Source of the DNA: Glycomyces xiaoerkulensis
GTDB lineage: Bacteria > Actinomycetota > Actinomycetes > Mycobacteriales > Micromonosporaceae
Assembly: GCF_002798405.1 (NCBI RefSeq)
Contig: NZ_PGGV01000016.1
Coordinates: forward strand, 248,001 to 312,000
Direction: 5' to 3'
DNA: 64,000 bases
How positions within the stretch are numbered: position 1 is the stretch's first letter; the number at the start of each line of letters is the position of its first letter. The notes beneath the pieces are model-generated. The model made no database searches. It was not told the DNA's origin and worked only from the letters and a program-made list of their open reading frames with translations. The position numbers and the translations under genes were made by a program. Positions 34,970-44,116 of this stretch are shown one piece after another.

Positions 34970-36245
34970 GGTGTTGTCTCCATTCAGGACCGTTCGGGAA
35001 GGCGTGGCGATGCAGGCTCTCCCGCTTCATCTCGGCCGAGAACCCCGGCGCGTCCGGCGCCCGGTAGCGGCCGTTCTCGACGACGGCGGGCGCGACGAAG
35101 TGCTCGTGCAGGTGGTCGACGTACTCGATCACCCGGTCTTTCATGGTCGCACTGACCGAGGCGTAGTCGAACATCGACAGGTGGCAGACCAGTTCGCACA
35201 GGCCCACCCCGCCGGCGTGCGGGCACACCGGGACGTCGAAGCGCCGGGCCAGCAGCAGGACGGCGAGGTTCTCGTTGACCCCGGCCACCCGGGCGGCGTC
35301 GAGCTGGAGGACATCGACGGCCCCGGCCTGCAGCAACTGCTTGAACATGACCCGGTTGTGGACGTGCTCGCCGGTGGCGACCTTGATCGGCGCCACCCGG
35401 CGCCGGATCGCCGCGTGGCCGAGCACGTCGTCGGGGCTGGTCGGCTCCTCGATCCACCACGGGTCGAACTCGGCCAGCGCACCGGCCCATTCGACGGCCC
35501 GGTCCACGTCCCAGCGCTGGTTGGCGTCCACGGCGATGCGCACGTCGGGCCCGACCGCCTCGCGGGCGGCGGCCAGGCGCCGCCGGTCGTCGGCCAGGTC
35601 GGCGCCGACCTTGAGCTTGATCTGGCCGTAGCCGTCGGCGACGGCCTCGCGGGCGAGCCGAACGACCTTCTCGTCGGAGTACCCCAGCCAGCCGGGCGAG
35701 GTGGTGTAGGCCGGGTAGCCGTCCCGCTCGAGCTCGGCGATCCGGGCGGCCTTGCCCGGCTCGGCCGCGCGCAGCAGGTCGAGCGCCTCGCCGGGGGTGA
35801 GGGCGTCGCTGAGGTAGCGCCAGTCGACGCAGTCGACGATCTGCTCGGGGGTCAGCCCCGAGAGGTACTTCCACACTGGGACTCCCGCGCGCCGGGCGGC
35901 GAGGTCCCAGGCGGCGTTGACGAGCGCGGCCGCGGCCAGGTGCATGACCCCCTTCTCGGGGCCGAGCCAGCGGATCTGGGAATCGTGGGTCAGGCGCCGG
36001 TGGAACTCGCCGAGGTCGTCGACGTCCCGGCCGATCACGTGATCGGCCAGCGCCTCGATGGCGGCGCAGCAGACGTCGTTGCCGCGGCCGATGGTGAAGG
36101 TGAACCCGTGGCCTTCGAAGCCGTCGTCGGCGTGGAGGACCACGTAGGCGGCCGAGTAGTCCGGGTCGGGGTTCATCGCGTCGGAGCCGTCGAGGCTCGC
36201 AGAGGTGGGGAAGCGGACGTCGAGCACGTCGACGGCCGTGATCAC
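34962..36245 (-). CDS. L-fuconate dehydratase (enolase superfamily)
   Basis: Removes water from L-fuconate to give 2-keto-3-deoxy-L-fuconate. The 427 residues closely match the FucD/ENOSF1 group: [18 protein letters not shown] near the start, [14 protein letters not shown], catalytic KLKVGAD, metal ligands DANQRW and EEPTSPDDV and GEH, and [21 protein letters not shown] plus [12 protein letters not shown] at the end. These blocks distinguish it from rhamnonate or mandelate relatives. GTG 36245 overlaps the stop of the preceding hydrolase (GTGA). This is the most diagnostic gene of the operon. Confidence 0.93.
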   Translation of the reverse strand: MITAVDVLDVRFPTSASLDGSDAMNPDPDYSAAYVVLHADDGFEGHGFTFTIGRGNDVCCAAIEALADHVIGRDVDDLGEFHRRLTHDSQIRWLGPEKGVMHLAAAALVNAAWDLAARRAGVPVWKYLSGLTPEQIVDCVDWRYLSDALTPGEALDLLRAAEPGKAARIAELERDGYPAYTTSPGWLGYSDEKVVRLAREAVADGYGQIKLKVGADLADDRRRLAAAREAVGPDVRIAVDANQRWDVDRAVEWAGALAEFDPWWIEEPTSPDDVLGHAAIRRRVAPIKVATGEHVHNRVMFKQLLQAGAVDVLQLDAARVAGVNENLAVLLLARRFDVPVCPHAGGVGLCELVCHLSMFDYASVSATMKDRVIEYVDHLHEHFVAPAVVENGRYRAPDAPGFSAEMKRESLHRHAFPNGPEWRQHHG

Positions 36246-37072
36246 GCCGGCGCCAGGGGGTTCTCGGTGGCGCCGAGGCCGTCGACGCCGACCTCGACGA
36301 CGTCCCCGGCCCGGAGGTAGGGGAAGCGGCCGGACAGGGCCACGCCCTCGGGGGTGCCGGTCAGGAGCAGGTCGCCGGGGTCGAAGGCCATGAACTGCGA
36401 CATGTGGTGGATGATGCGCGCGACCGGGAAGATCATGTCCGACGTGTTGGAGTCCTGCCGGATCCGGCCGTTGACCTTGGACCACATGCGGAGCTTCTGG
36501 ACGTCTTCGATCTCGTCGGGGGTCACCAGGTGCGGGCCGAGCGGGGAGAAGGTGGGGCAGGCCTTGCCCTTGGAGAACTGGCCGCCGGAGCGGTCGATCT
36601 GGAACTCCCGTTCGGACATGTCGTTGGCGACCACGAAGCCGGCGACGCAGTCGAGGGCGTCCGCCTCGGATTCCAGGTAGGAGGCGCGCTTGCCGAAGAC
36701 GACCCCGAGTTCGACCTCCCAGTCGGTCTTGGTCGAACCGCGCGGGATCCGGACCTGGTCGGCCGGGCCGACGATGGTGTTGGGGTGCTTGTAGAACACC
36801 ACCGGTTCGGCGGGCGGCCGCGCCCCGGATTCGGCGCAGTGGGCGGCGTAGTTCATGCCGATGCACACGATCGCGCCGGGCCGGGAGATCGGCGGCGCGA
36901 TCCGCTCGCCGGCGATGTCGACCTCGGCGAATCCGGACACGCTCGAGACGCCGCCGCGGGCGAGGAAGTCGCCGTCGATGTCGCCGTAGTGCCCCGAGAC
37001 GTCGTAGTGCTTCCCGCCGTGGGCGACGATCGGGGTCTCCAGGCCGGGAGCGCCGATGCGAAGGTATTTCAT
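36242..37072 (-). CDS. FAH family hydrolase, probable 2,4-diketo-3-deoxy-L-fuconate hydrolase
   Basis: C-C bond hydrolase that would split the diketo acid into pyruvate and L-lactate. The 276 residues carry the fumarylacetoacetate hydrolase fold: [14 protein letters not shown], the metal-binding acidic set [23 protein letters not shown] and the [11 protein letters not shown] loop. ATG 37072 overlaps the lactonase stop (ATGA), and the stop overlaps the dehydratase start. Both neighbours fix its place at the end of the L-fucose pathway; L-lactate made here is the substrate of lutABC next door. Confidence 0.9.
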   Translation of the reverse strand: MKYLRIGAPGLETPIVAHGGKHYDVSGHYGDIDGDFLARGGVSSVSGFAEVDIAGERIAPPISRPGAIVCIGMNYAAHCAESGARPPAEPVVFYKHPNTIVGPADQVRIPRGSTKTDWEVELGVVFGKRASYLESEADALDCVAGFVVANDMSEREFQIDRSGGQFSKGKACPTFSPLGPHLVTPDEIEDVQKLRMWSKVNGRIRQDSNTSDMIFPVARIIHHMSQFMAFDPGDLLLTGTPEGVALSGRFPYLRAGDVVEVGVDGLGATENPLAPA

Positions 37073-37920
37073 ACAATTCCCAACTTGTAGGTCCTCGCGG
37101 CGGTGCCGGAGAAGACGTCGGGGTCCTCGTGGCCGACGATCTCGGTCAGCACTTCCTTGACGCGAGTGTAGGTGGCGGCCAGTTCGCATACGGGCCAATC
37201 GGAACCGAACATGAGGCGGTCGGGTCCGAACAGTTCGAGGGCGGTCTGCACGAACGGCCGCAGGTCGTCGGCGGTCCACACCCGCCAGTCGGCCTCGGTG
37301 ACCAGGCCGGAGAGCTTGGCGGTCACGTTGGGCTGCGCCGCGAGCGAGGCGAGCGCCTCGCGCCAGGACCACAGCCCGTCGGAGCCGTCGCGGATCGGCG
37401 GCTTGCCAAGGTGGTCGAGGACGAAGGTCAGTTCGGGCACCGCCTGGGCGGCCTTGGCCGCGGCCGGAATCTGGTCGGCCCTGACCACCAGGTCGAAGGT
37501 GGGGACCGCCGCGGCGATGCGCCCCAGGGCGGCGATGACCTCGGGGCGGGCCGGGAAGTCGGCCTCGGGTCGGGCCTGGATCTGGTCGCGCAGGCCCGCG
37601 AGGTACCGCGAGCGCGGGTGGGCCTGGTAGCGGGCCAGGACCGACGGCAGGTCGGGGTCGAGCAGGTCGATGTACCCGACGACGCCGGCGATCTCGTCCA
37701 CGGCGCCGGCCAGGTGCAGGAACTCGACGGTCTCGGAGGGGTGCCCCCAGCCCGCCTCGACCAGCACGGTCCGGTCGACTCCGGCGGCGGAGAGGTTGGC
37801 GCGCAGGTCGGCTATGCCGTAGTCGCGCCGGATGGTCGCGAACTCGGGTTTGCTCGCGAGCCACGGGTAGTCGGCGGTCCAGACGTGGTGATGCGCGTCT
37901 ATGACCAGGCGGGATGTCAT
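37069..37920 (-). CDS. Amidohydrolase, probable L-fucono-1,5-lactonase
   Basis: TIM-barrel amidohydrolase (COG3618 type) of 283 residues, expected to open L-fuconolactone to L-fuconate. It starts with the metal-binding IDAHHHVW motif; [20 protein letters not shown] (His/Lys) and [11 protein letters not shown] (Asp) follow in family order. ATG 37920 overlaps the aldo/keto reductase stop by 4 nt. The cytoplasmic location and single-domain length match characterised fuconolactonases. Confidence 0.9.
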   Translation of the reverse strand: MTSRLVIDAHHHVWTADYPWLASKPEFATIRRDYGIADLRANLSAAGVDRTVLVEAGWGHPSETVEFLHLAGAVDEIAGVVGYIDLLDPDLPSVLARYQAHPRSRYLAGLRDQIQARPEADFPARPEVIAALGRIAAAVPTFDLVVRADQIPAAAKAAQAVPELTFVLDHLGKPPIRDGSDGLWSWREALASLAAQPNVTAKLSGLVTEADWRVWTADDLRPFVQTALELFGPDRLMFGSDWPVCELAATYTRVKEVLTEIVGHEDPDVFSGTAARTYKLGIV

Positions 37921-38903
37921 GGTAGGGGAGCCTCCTCGGCCAGCAGCCCGGTCCGCTTGAGGTCATGCCACAGCGCTCCGGGGATGGGGTGGGCGAACAT
38001 CGCGAGGGCGTCTTCGACCTCGGCCGGGGTGCGGGCGCCGATGAGGATCGACGCCACCGCGGGATGGGCGGCGGGGAACTGGAGCGCCGCGGCTCGCAAT
38101 GGTACGTCGTGCTTCGCGCAGATTCGGGCGACGGCCCGGGCGCGCGCGAGGACGCCGGGGTCGGCGGCGGTGTACTGGTAGGTGGCGCCGGGGCGGGGGT
38201 CGGCGAGGATGCCGGAGTTGAAGACTCCGGCGGCGATGACGGAGACGCCCCGATCCCGGCACAGCGGGTAGAGCTCGGCGAGGGCGGACTGGTCGAGCAG
38301 GGTGTAGCGCCCGGCGATGAGGGCGACGTCGAAGTCGGCGCGGGCGAGCATGTCGGCGGCGGCGCCGGTGGAGTTCATGCCGATGCCGATCGCGCCGACC
38401 GCCCCGTCGCGCTTGAGCTCGGCGAGCCTCCGGTAGGTGCCGGCGACGGCCTCGTCCCGGTGGTCGTCGGGGTCGTGGATCAGGCCGATGTCGATCCGGT
38501 CGAGCCCGAGCCGCGCCAGGCTGCCGCGGTGGGCTTCGTCGGCGGCGCCGTAGGAGAAGTCGAAGGCCGAGGCCTTGCCGTTGTCCTCGGCCCACAGGTC
38601 CCAGGGGCCTTCGTGGTCGACCAGGACGCGGCCCAGTTTGGTCGAGACCGCGGCCTCGCCGCGCCGCAAATTTGTGAGAGCGCTCCCGAGACGTTCCTCG
38701 GAGAGCCCGGCGCCGTAGTGCGGGGCGGTGTCGAAGTGGCGGATGCCGCCGTCCCAGGCGGCCTTGACGGTGGCCTCGGCGACGGCGGGGTCGACGGGGG
38801 TGAAGAGCCCGCCGAGCGGCGCGCACCCCAGGCCCACGGCGGTGACCGACACGTCGGTGTCACCGAGGCGGCGCCGCGCTAGGGCGGGGCGTTCATCGGC
38901 CAC
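37917..38903 (-). CDS. Aldo/keto reductase, probable L-fucose dehydrogenase
   Basis: NAD(P)-dependent oxidoreductase of 328 residues, first gene of the fucose operon, expected to oxidise L-fucose to the 1,5-lactone (D-threo-aldose 1-dehydrogenase type). The AKR catalytic tetrad is visible: Asp and Tyr in FDTAPHYGAGLSEERLG, Lys in STKLGR, His in IGLIHDPDDH. GTG 38903 is preceded by GGAG. The 91-bp region to gntR contains the shared operator, so the operon and gntR-lutABC are divergently controlled. Confidence 0.9.
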   Translation of the reverse strand: MADERPALARRRLGDTDVSVTAVGLGCAPLGGLFTPVDPAVAEATVKAAWDGGIRHFDTAPHYGAGLSEERLGSALTNLRRGEAAVSTKLGRVLVDHEGPWDLWAEDNGKASAFDFSYGAADEAHRGSLARLGLDRIDIGLIHDPDDHRDEAVAGTYRRLAELKRDGAVGAIGIGMNSTGAAADMLARADFDVALIAGRYTLLDQSALAELYPLCRDRGVSVIAAGVFNSGILADPRPGATYQYTAADPGVLARARAVARICAKHDVPLRAAALQFPAAHPAVASILIGARTPAEVEDALAMFAHPIPGALWHDLKRTGLLAEEAPLP

Positions 38904-38975
38904 GGAGCAACTCCAATGCGGACATGTGCGACGCTTCGGGGCGATCGGCGTGTGTGTCGAAGCGGTCTCGACGAC

Positions 38976-38996
38976 ATCCTATAGGATATATCCTAT
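38976..38996. promoter_or_regulatory. Overlapping palindromes: operator of gntR-lut and fucose operons
   Basis: ATCCTATAGGAT (38976-38987) and the 16-bp palindrome ATAGGATATATCCTAT (38981-38996) overlap; the first 14 bp equal the core of the site at 13725-13738. A TAGGAT -10 box (38982-38987) sits inside, exactly 7 nt before the gntR ATG. Binding of the FCD regulator here would repress its own leaderless promoter and could affect the fucose operon that starts 73 bp to the left. Confidence 0.8.
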
Positions 38997-39696
38997 GGGA
39001 GAAGCACTGGTGTGGCCCGAGCGGCAGACGCTCGCCGATGAGGCGTACACCGAGCTGAAATCGCGGATCATGCAGAGCGGTCTCGAGCCCGGGGCGAAAC
39101 TCAGCATCGACGGGTTGGCCAAGCGCCTCGAGATCTCGCAGACGCCGATCCGCGAGGCCCTGGCCCGCCTGGAGATCGAGGGCCTGGTGGAGCGCAGGCC
39201 CTTGAGCGGGTACAAGGTCACCTCCCTGCTGACCGAGGACGAGTTCGAGGACCTGTTCGACATGCGCGGGCTCCTCGAGCCCGTCGCCGCCGCTCGCGCC
39301 GCCGGGCGCGATCCGGACCGGCACGAGGGCGACCTCGAGCAGAACCTGCGGGCGCTGGCGCGCACCCCCGAGTTCAGCGCCGACGCCCCGCTGAGCCGGC
39401 TCGAGTTCACCGAGGCCGACAAGCGGTTCCACAACTGCGTCGGGCGGCTCAGCGGCAGCCGGATGCTGGCGCAGGCCATCGACCGCCTCGACGCCCACCT
39501 CCACCTCCACCGCTCCCACATCGGGTCGAAGGCGATCGAGGAGACCGAGGCCGAGCATCTGGCGATCGCGGAGGCTATCATCGAGCGGAAACCGCTTACA
39601 GCCGAGGAGGCGATGCGTCGCCACCTCAACGGCTCCCACGCGCGGCACGCCGCGGCCTTCGGCCGCGCCGACGCGGCCGTGGGGCCCCGGGAGTGA
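38995..39696 (+). CDS. GntR family regulator, FCD subfamily
   Basis: 233 residues. Winged helix: LADEAYTELKSRIMQSGLEPGAKL, LAKRLEISQTPIREALARLEIEGLV. The FCD effector domain has FTEADKRFHNCVGRLSG and EAEHLAIAEAI and HLNGSHARH, whose His/Asp positions usually bind a metal plus an organic acid. ATG 38995 suits a leaderless message from the TAGGAT box; GTG 39010, preceded by GGGAGAAG, is an alternative start. It leads lutABC by 15 nt and faces the fucose operon. Likely ligands are lactate or a fuconate derivative; this is inference. Confidence 0.9.
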   Translation: MGEALVWPERQTLADEAYTELKSRIMQSGLEPGAKLSIDGLAKRLEISQTPIREALARLEIEGLVERRPLSGYKVTSLLTEDEFEDLFDMRGLLEPVAAARAAGRDPDRHEGDLEQNLRALARTPEFSADAPLSRLEFTEADKRFHNCVGRLSGSRMLAQAIDRLDAHLHLHRSHIGSKAIEETEAEHLAIAEAIIERKPLTAEEAMRRHLNGSHARHAAAFGRADAAVGPRE

Positions 39697-39711
39697 GGTG
39701 AACCGTACCCC

Positions 39712-40422
39712 TTGAACCGCATAGGTCTCTTCATCACCTGCGTCAACGACGCCCTCTATCCGGAGACGCCGAAAGCCGTCGTGACCGTGCTGGAGCGCCT
39801 GGGATACGAGGTCGACTTCCCGCAGGCGCAGACCTGCTGCGGCCAGATGCACGCCAACTCCGGCTACCGCGACCACGCCACCGGGCTCGCCCGCGGCTTC
39901 GAGCGCGCCTTCGGCGAATACGAGGCGATCGTGACCCCCTCGGGCTCGTGCGCCGCGATGGCCCGCGACCAGTACCCGGACCTCATCGGCGGCGGCATCG
40001 GCGCCCGCGTGTACGAGCTGTCGGAGTTCCTGATCGACCAGGCGGGCGTCGACGACGTCGGAGCCCGCTTCCCGCACACCGTCACCTACCACCCCACCTG
40101 CCACGGCACCCGCGCACTCGGCCTGGGCGACAAGCCGCTGCGCCTGCTCAGGGCCGTCGGCGGCATCGAGCTGATCGACCTGCCCGAGCCCGACCAGTGC
40201 TGCGGGTTCGGCGGCACCTTCGCGCTCAAGAACGCCGAGGTCTCCTCGGCGATGCTCGACGACAAGTGCCGCAACGCCGCCGGCACCGGCGCCGAATACC
40301 TGGCCGCGGCCGACAACTCGTGCCTGAGCCACATCGGCGGCGGCCTGTCCCGCGCCGCGCGCGCCAGCCGCGGCGTGCCGAAACCGATCCACTACGCCGA
40401 AATCCTTGCGAGCGCCCCATGA
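39712..40422 (+). CDS. lutA: L-lactate utilisation protein LutA
   Basis: Cys-rich subunit of the LutABC L-lactate dehydrogenase system (236 residues). Two CCG domains carry TCCGQMHANSG and QCCGFGGTFALKN, and YHPTCHGTRALG supplies further conserved His/Cys. The start is TTG 39712, supported by the family N-terminus (RIGLFITCVNDALYPETPKAVV); no better start exists. It follows gntR by 15 nt and its stop overlaps lutB (ATGA). Confidence 0.94.
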   Translation: MNRIGLFITCVNDALYPETPKAVVTVLERLGYEVDFPQAQTCCGQMHANSGYRDHATGLARGFERAFGEYEAIVTPSGSCAAMARDQYPDLIGGGIGARVYELSEFLIDQAGVDDVGARFPHTVTYHPTCHGTRALGLGDKPLRLLRAVGGIELIDLPEPDQCCGFGGTFALKNAEVSSAMLDDKCRNAAGTGAEYLAAADNSCLSHIGGGLSRAARASRGVPKPIHYAEILASAP

Positions 40423-41801
40423 GCACCGCGTTCCCGAAGGCCGCCAAGGTCGCCCTCGGCATGCCGCAACTGAGGTCCAACCTCGCGCACGCCACCGGCG
40501 CCATCCGCGCCAAGCGCACCGACGTCGCCGGCGAGCTCGACGACTGGGAGGAGCTGCGCAGCACCGCGGCGGCGGTCAAGGCCGACGTCCAGCACCGCCT
40601 CCCCGAACTGGCGCTCGAATTCGAGCGCAACGCCCGGGCCGCCGGCGCCCGGGTGCACTGGGCGCGCGACGCCGCCGAGGCCAACCGGATCGCCGCGCGG
40701 ATCACCTGCGAGGCCGGCGCCGACGAGGTGGTCAAGGTCAAGTCGATGGCCACCCAGGAGATCGAGCTGAACGAGCACTTCGAGGCCGAGGGTCTGGCGG
40801 CCTGGGAGACCGACCTGGCCGAGCTGATCGTGCAATTGGCCGAGGACCGGCCGAGCCACATCCTGGTCCCGGCGATCCACTACAACCGCACCGAGATCCG
40901 CGAGATCTTCAACGAGCGGATGCCCGACGCTCCCTCGGACCTGACCGACGACCCGGCCGCGCTCGCCGAGGCGGCCCGGCTGCATCTGCGCCGCCGCTTC
41001 CTGTCGGCGAAGGTCGCCGTCTCGGGCGCGAACTTCGCGATCGCCGAGTCGGGTGCGCTGGTCGTGGTCGAATCCGAGGGCAACGGCCGGATGTGCCTGA
41101 CCATGCCCGAGACCCTCATCAGCGTCGTCGGGATCGAGAAGCTCCTGCCCCGCTTCGACGACCTCGAGGTGTTCATGCAGTTGCTGCCCCGGTCCTCGAC
41201 CGGGGAGCGGATGAACCCGTACACCTCGGTCTGGACCGGTGCGACCGAGGGCGACGGCCCCGAGGACGTGCACATCATCCTGCTCGACAACGGCCGCAGC
41301 GGCGTCCTGGCCGACGAGGTCGGACGGCAGGCGCTGTCGTGCATCCGCTGCTCGGCGTGCCTGAACGTGTGCCCGGTGTACGAGCGCACCGGCGGCCACG
41401 CCTACGGCCACGTCTACCCCGGGCCGATCGGAGCCATCCTCGCCCCGCAGCTCGAACCGGGCGAGCACGACGACCTCCCGTACGCCTCGAGCCTGTGCGG
41501 GGCCTGCTACGAGGTCTGCCCGGTCAAGATCAACATCCCCGAGGTCCTGGTGCACCTGCGCCGGCAGGGGCCGCACGGCGCCGGGGAGCGGGCGGTCATG
41601 GGCGCGGCTCAGCGTGTGATGGCGCGCCCGCGGCTCTGGCGGGCGGCGCTGCGGGCGGCCCGGTTCCTCTCGCGGCCGTGGCGGGGGCGCGGACACGTGC
41701 GCCGGCTGCCGTGGCCGGGGTCGAAGTGGACCGGCAGCCGGGACATGAGCGTGCCGCCGCGGCTGAGCTTCAGAGACTGGTGGAAGGAGCGGGAGCGGTG
41801 A
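40419..41801 (+). CDS. lutB: L-lactate utilisation protein LutB (Fe-S)
   Basis: Central iron-sulfur subunit of the LutABC complex, 460 residues. An N-terminal LUD (DUF162) domain (VVKVKSMATQEIELNEHFE, GANFAIAESGALVVVESEGNGR) is followed by two 4Fe-4S motifs, CIRCSACLNVCPVY and CGACYEVCPVKI, and a basic C-terminal helix. The start overlaps lutA and the stop overlaps lutC (GTGA), so all three subunits are coupled. The complex passes electrons from L-lactate to the respiratory chain. Confidence 0.96.
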   Translation: MSTAFPKAAKVALGMPQLRSNLAHATGAIRAKRTDVAGELDDWEELRSTAAAVKADVQHRLPELALEFERNARAAGARVHWARDAAEANRIAARITCEAGADEVVKVKSMATQEIELNEHFEAEGLAAWETDLAELIVQLAEDRPSHILVPAIHYNRTEIREIFNERMPDAPSDLTDDPAALAEAARLHLRRRFLSAKVAVSGANFAIAESGALVVVESEGNGRMCLTMPETLISVVGIEKLLPRFDDLEVFMQLLPRSSTGERMNPYTSVWTGATEGDGPEDVHIILLDNGRSGVLADEVGRQALSCIRCSACLNVCPVYERTGGHAYGHVYPGPIGAILAPQLEPGEHDDLPYASSLCGACYEVCPVKINIPEVLVHLRRQGPHGAGERAVMGAAQRVMARPRLWRAALRAARFLSRPWRGRGHVRRLPWPGSKWTGSRDMSVPPRLSFRDWWKERER

Positions 41802-42391
41802 ACGCCCGCGAGGAGATCCTGGCGCGGCTGCGCGAATCCCTGGAGGGCGCGGGCCCGGCGCCGGAGGTGCCGCGCGACTACCGGCGCGCGCTCGAACCCG
41901 GGACCGACGTGGTCGATCTGCTCATAGACCGCTTGGAGGACTACCGGGCCCGGGTCCACCGCGGCACCGGGGCGATCGCCGACGCGCTCGGCGACGCGAG
42001 GCGGGTGGTGGTCCCGGCCGACCTCCCCGCCGAATGGCGGACGGGTGGCGCGGAGTTCGTCGAGGACGACCGGCTGCCGACCGCCGATCTCGATGCGGCC
42101 GACGCGGTGCTGACCGGCTGCGCGGCGGCCGTGGCCGTCTCGGGGACGATCATGCTCGACGCCGGCCCCGCCCAGGGCCGGCGGGCGGTCAGCCTCGTGC
42201 CCGACCACCACGTGATCGTCGTCGAGCGCGAGCGGATCGTGGGCCACCTCGCCGAGGCGCTGCCCCGGCTGCACCGTTCCAATCCCCAGACCTGGATCTC
42301 GGGCCCCTCGGCCACCAGCGACATCGAGCTCCAGCGGGTGGAAGGGGTCCACGGCCCCCGGCGGCTCGATGTCGTGATTTCGGATGATTGA
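41798..42391 (+). CDS. lutC: L-lactate utilisation protein LutC
   Basis: LUD-domain subunit of 197 residues. It starts MNAREEILARLRESL (GTG 41798) and contains AAVAVSGTIMLDAGPAQGRRAVSLVPDHHVIVV and the C-terminal GPSATSDIELQRVEGVHGPRRL. This ending, which resembles the substrate/cofactor loop of LUD proteins, is intact. Last gene of the gntR-lutABC unit. Its presence completes the set, so L-lactate oxidation is predicted to be functional. Confidence 0.94.
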   Translation: MNAREEILARLRESLEGAGPAPEVPRDYRRALEPGTDVVDLLIDRLEDYRARVHRGTGAIADALGDARRVVVPADLPAEWRTGGAEFVEDDRLPTADLDAADAVLTGCAAAVAVSGTIMLDAGPAQGRRAVSLVPDHHVIVVERERIVGHLAEALPRLHRSNPQTWISGPSATSDIELQRVEGVHGPRRLDVVISDD

Positions 42392-42413
42392 GACCCATTG
42401 CTGGTGAATTCGT

Positions 42414-42459
42414 GGCACTCAGCCCTATTAAATCGAAGTAGATCGATGTATTCTGAGTG
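42414..42459. repeat. Inverted repeat in AT-rich gap after lutC
   Basis: GCACTCAG (42414-42421) and CTGAGTGC (42452-42459) flank a 30-bp AT-rich interval that itself contains ATCGA/TCGAT. The interval is among the least GC-rich in the window. It may be the lut terminator or a promoter/operator for the membrane protein at 42651; the rest of the 260-bp gap shows nothing else. Confidence 0.4.
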
Positions 42460-42650
42460 CGACCGCGGGCGAACCCCGCGTTGACCGTCCGGCCGACACG
42501 CTGCCCGAGTCGCGGCCGCCGGCGCCTCCACTCCCCCCTCTCACGCCATGCCCGCGTCCGTGCACGGGGAGCACTCCGCATCGATTGGGAGCGCTCCAAT
42601 GCACCGTCGCCGCGCCAGGGCCGCACCGCTCCCCGATGAAAGGAATCCCG

Positions 42651-43310
42651 ATGCGCTCCCCCGACCACACCGCGGCCGTCCGCGCCGTCTTCGACCCCCG
42701 GGCCCGCCGACCGGAGGCCGGAACGATGCCGCCGCCGACACCGCGGAGCCTGCTGACCCACTGCCGCGACTACTACCGCGACCCGCTCTCGGCGCTGACC
42801 CTGCTGCTCATCAGCGCCGCCTACTGCTACGGGGCCGGCCTGGCGCTCTTCTGGTACCACTCGACCGCGCTCGAGAAGGGAGGCCCGCCGATTCCCTGGT
42901 ACGTGCACTGGCTCCTCGACGACACCATCGCCTTCCTCACCCTGACCCCGGTGCTGGCGGTTACGCTGCCGTTCCTGACCGGCTGGTCGGTCCGGATCGC
43001 ACGGCGGCGACGCGCCGGACCGCAGCGGCCCCGGCGGGCGTGGCCCTGGTTCGCACTGCTCACAGGGGTGGCGTTCGCGCTGGTCACCGCCCCCGGTCCG
43101 CTGGTCCACGACGCGCTGGTCGGGCGCGGCACGCCGCTGTCCGATGCCGCGACGCGCGCCTTCGGCGACCCGGCGCTCCAGATCGACCACGTCCACCACT
43201 ACGGACCGGTCGCCCAGATGCTCCAGCAACTGGCCGTCGGGGCGGTCCTCTACCCGGTCTTCGCGGTGCTCACGGTCCTGGCCGTCCGCGGCGTCCTCCG
43301 TACGCGCTAG
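42651..43310 (+). CDS. Four-helix membrane protein of unknown function
   Basis: 219 residues from ATG 42651 (AAGGA upstream). About 50 polar residues precede four predicted helices: ALTLLLISAAYCYGAGLALF, TIAFLTLTPVLAVTLPFL, FALLTGVAFALVTAPGPL and the C-terminal AVLYPVFAVLTVLAV. Two His-bearing loops stand out (WYHSTALEKGG with WYVHWLLDD, and IDHVHHYGPV), which could bind metal or haem, but no known family is recognised. Convergent with the GT2 gene. Confidence 0.65.
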   Translation: MRSPDHTAAVRAVFDPRARRPEAGTMPPPTPRSLLTHCRDYYRDPLSALTLLLISAAYCYGAGLALFWYHSTALEKGGPPIPWYVHWLLDDTIAFLTLTPVLAVTLPFLTGWSVRIARRRRAGPQRPRRAWPWFALLTGVAFALVTAPGPLVHDALVGRGTPLSDAATRAFGDPALQIDHVHHYGPVAQMLQQLAVGAVLYPVFAVLTVLAVRGVLRTR

Positions 43311-43350
43311 CACCCGGCCATCGGTCCGCGCGGCCGCGGTCCGAGAGCGC

Positions 43351-44040
43351 TCAGCGCCGCCGGAGGCGCTCCCTGCCGAGCAGCCAGAGGGCGTGGACGC
43401 CGTCGGACCAGGTGATCTTCTTGCCGTCCTCGCGGGTGCGGGCGGTGTAGGAGATCGGGACCTCGAAGGGCCGCACGCCGCGTCTGAGGAGCTTGGCGGT
43501 CAATTCCGCCTCCATGCCGAACCCCGCCGAGCGCACCCGCAGGTCCAGGTACAGCCTGCGCGGCATCAGCTTGTAGCAGGTCTCCAGGTCGGAGATATAG
43601 GAATTGAACAGGAGGTTGGCCGCGAGCGTGATGCCCTTATTGCCCATTACATACCAGAACGAATAGGCCGAATGGGAGCCGAACGAGCGCGAGCCGTACA
43701 CCACCTCGGCCCGGCCGTCGAGCACCGGCGCCAAGAGCCGCGGCAGATCACTCGCCTCGTACTCGCCGTCCGCGTCGTACACCACCACGTAATCGCCCGA
43801 GGCGGACTCGGCCGCCGTGCGGATCGCGGCGCCCTTCCCCCGATTCCTGGTGTGGCGGATCAGCTTCACCCGGGGCTGATCGTCGAAGATCTGCAGCACC
43901 TGCCAGGAGCGGTCGCGCGATCCGTCGTCCACGACCACGATCTCGGTCTCGCAGGGGAACTCCACGCCCAGGAGGTCCTTCATCGTTCCGGCGGCGAGGT
44001 GCGCCTCATTGAATACCGGAACGAGAATCGACAACAACAT
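43351..44040 (-). CDS. Family 2 glycosyltransferase (polyprenyl-phosphate type)
   Basis: 229 residues, cytosolic GT-A fold. Motifs: LSILVPVFNEAHLA, EIVVVDDGSRDRSW, the metal-binding VVYDADGEYEASD, and DLETCYKLMPRR near the active site, as in dolichol/polyprenyl-phosphate mannosyl- or glucosyltransferases. ATG 44040 has GGAG upstream and matches the family start. Divergent from a GT-C-like membrane protein; GT2 enzymes of this type make the lipid-linked sugar donors GT-C enzymes use, so a functional pair is plausible. Confidence 0.9.
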   Translation of the reverse strand: MLLSILVPVFNEAHLAAGTMKDLLGVEFPCETEIVVVDDGSRDRSWQVLQIFDDQPRVKLIRHTRNRGKGAAIRTAAESASGDYVVVYDADGEYEASDLPRLLAPVLDGRAEVVYGSRSFGSHSAYSFWYVMGNKGITLAANLLFNSYISDLETCYKLMPRRLYLDLRVRSAGFGMEAELTAKLLRRGVRPFEVPISYTARTREDGKKITWSDGVHALWLLGRERLRRR

Positions 44041-44116
44041 TGCTGCTCCGTCCCCCGCGTCTGAACACGACTCGATTACCATAACGCCTCAACTCGGCGG
44101 CGGCATCGGCCGGAGG

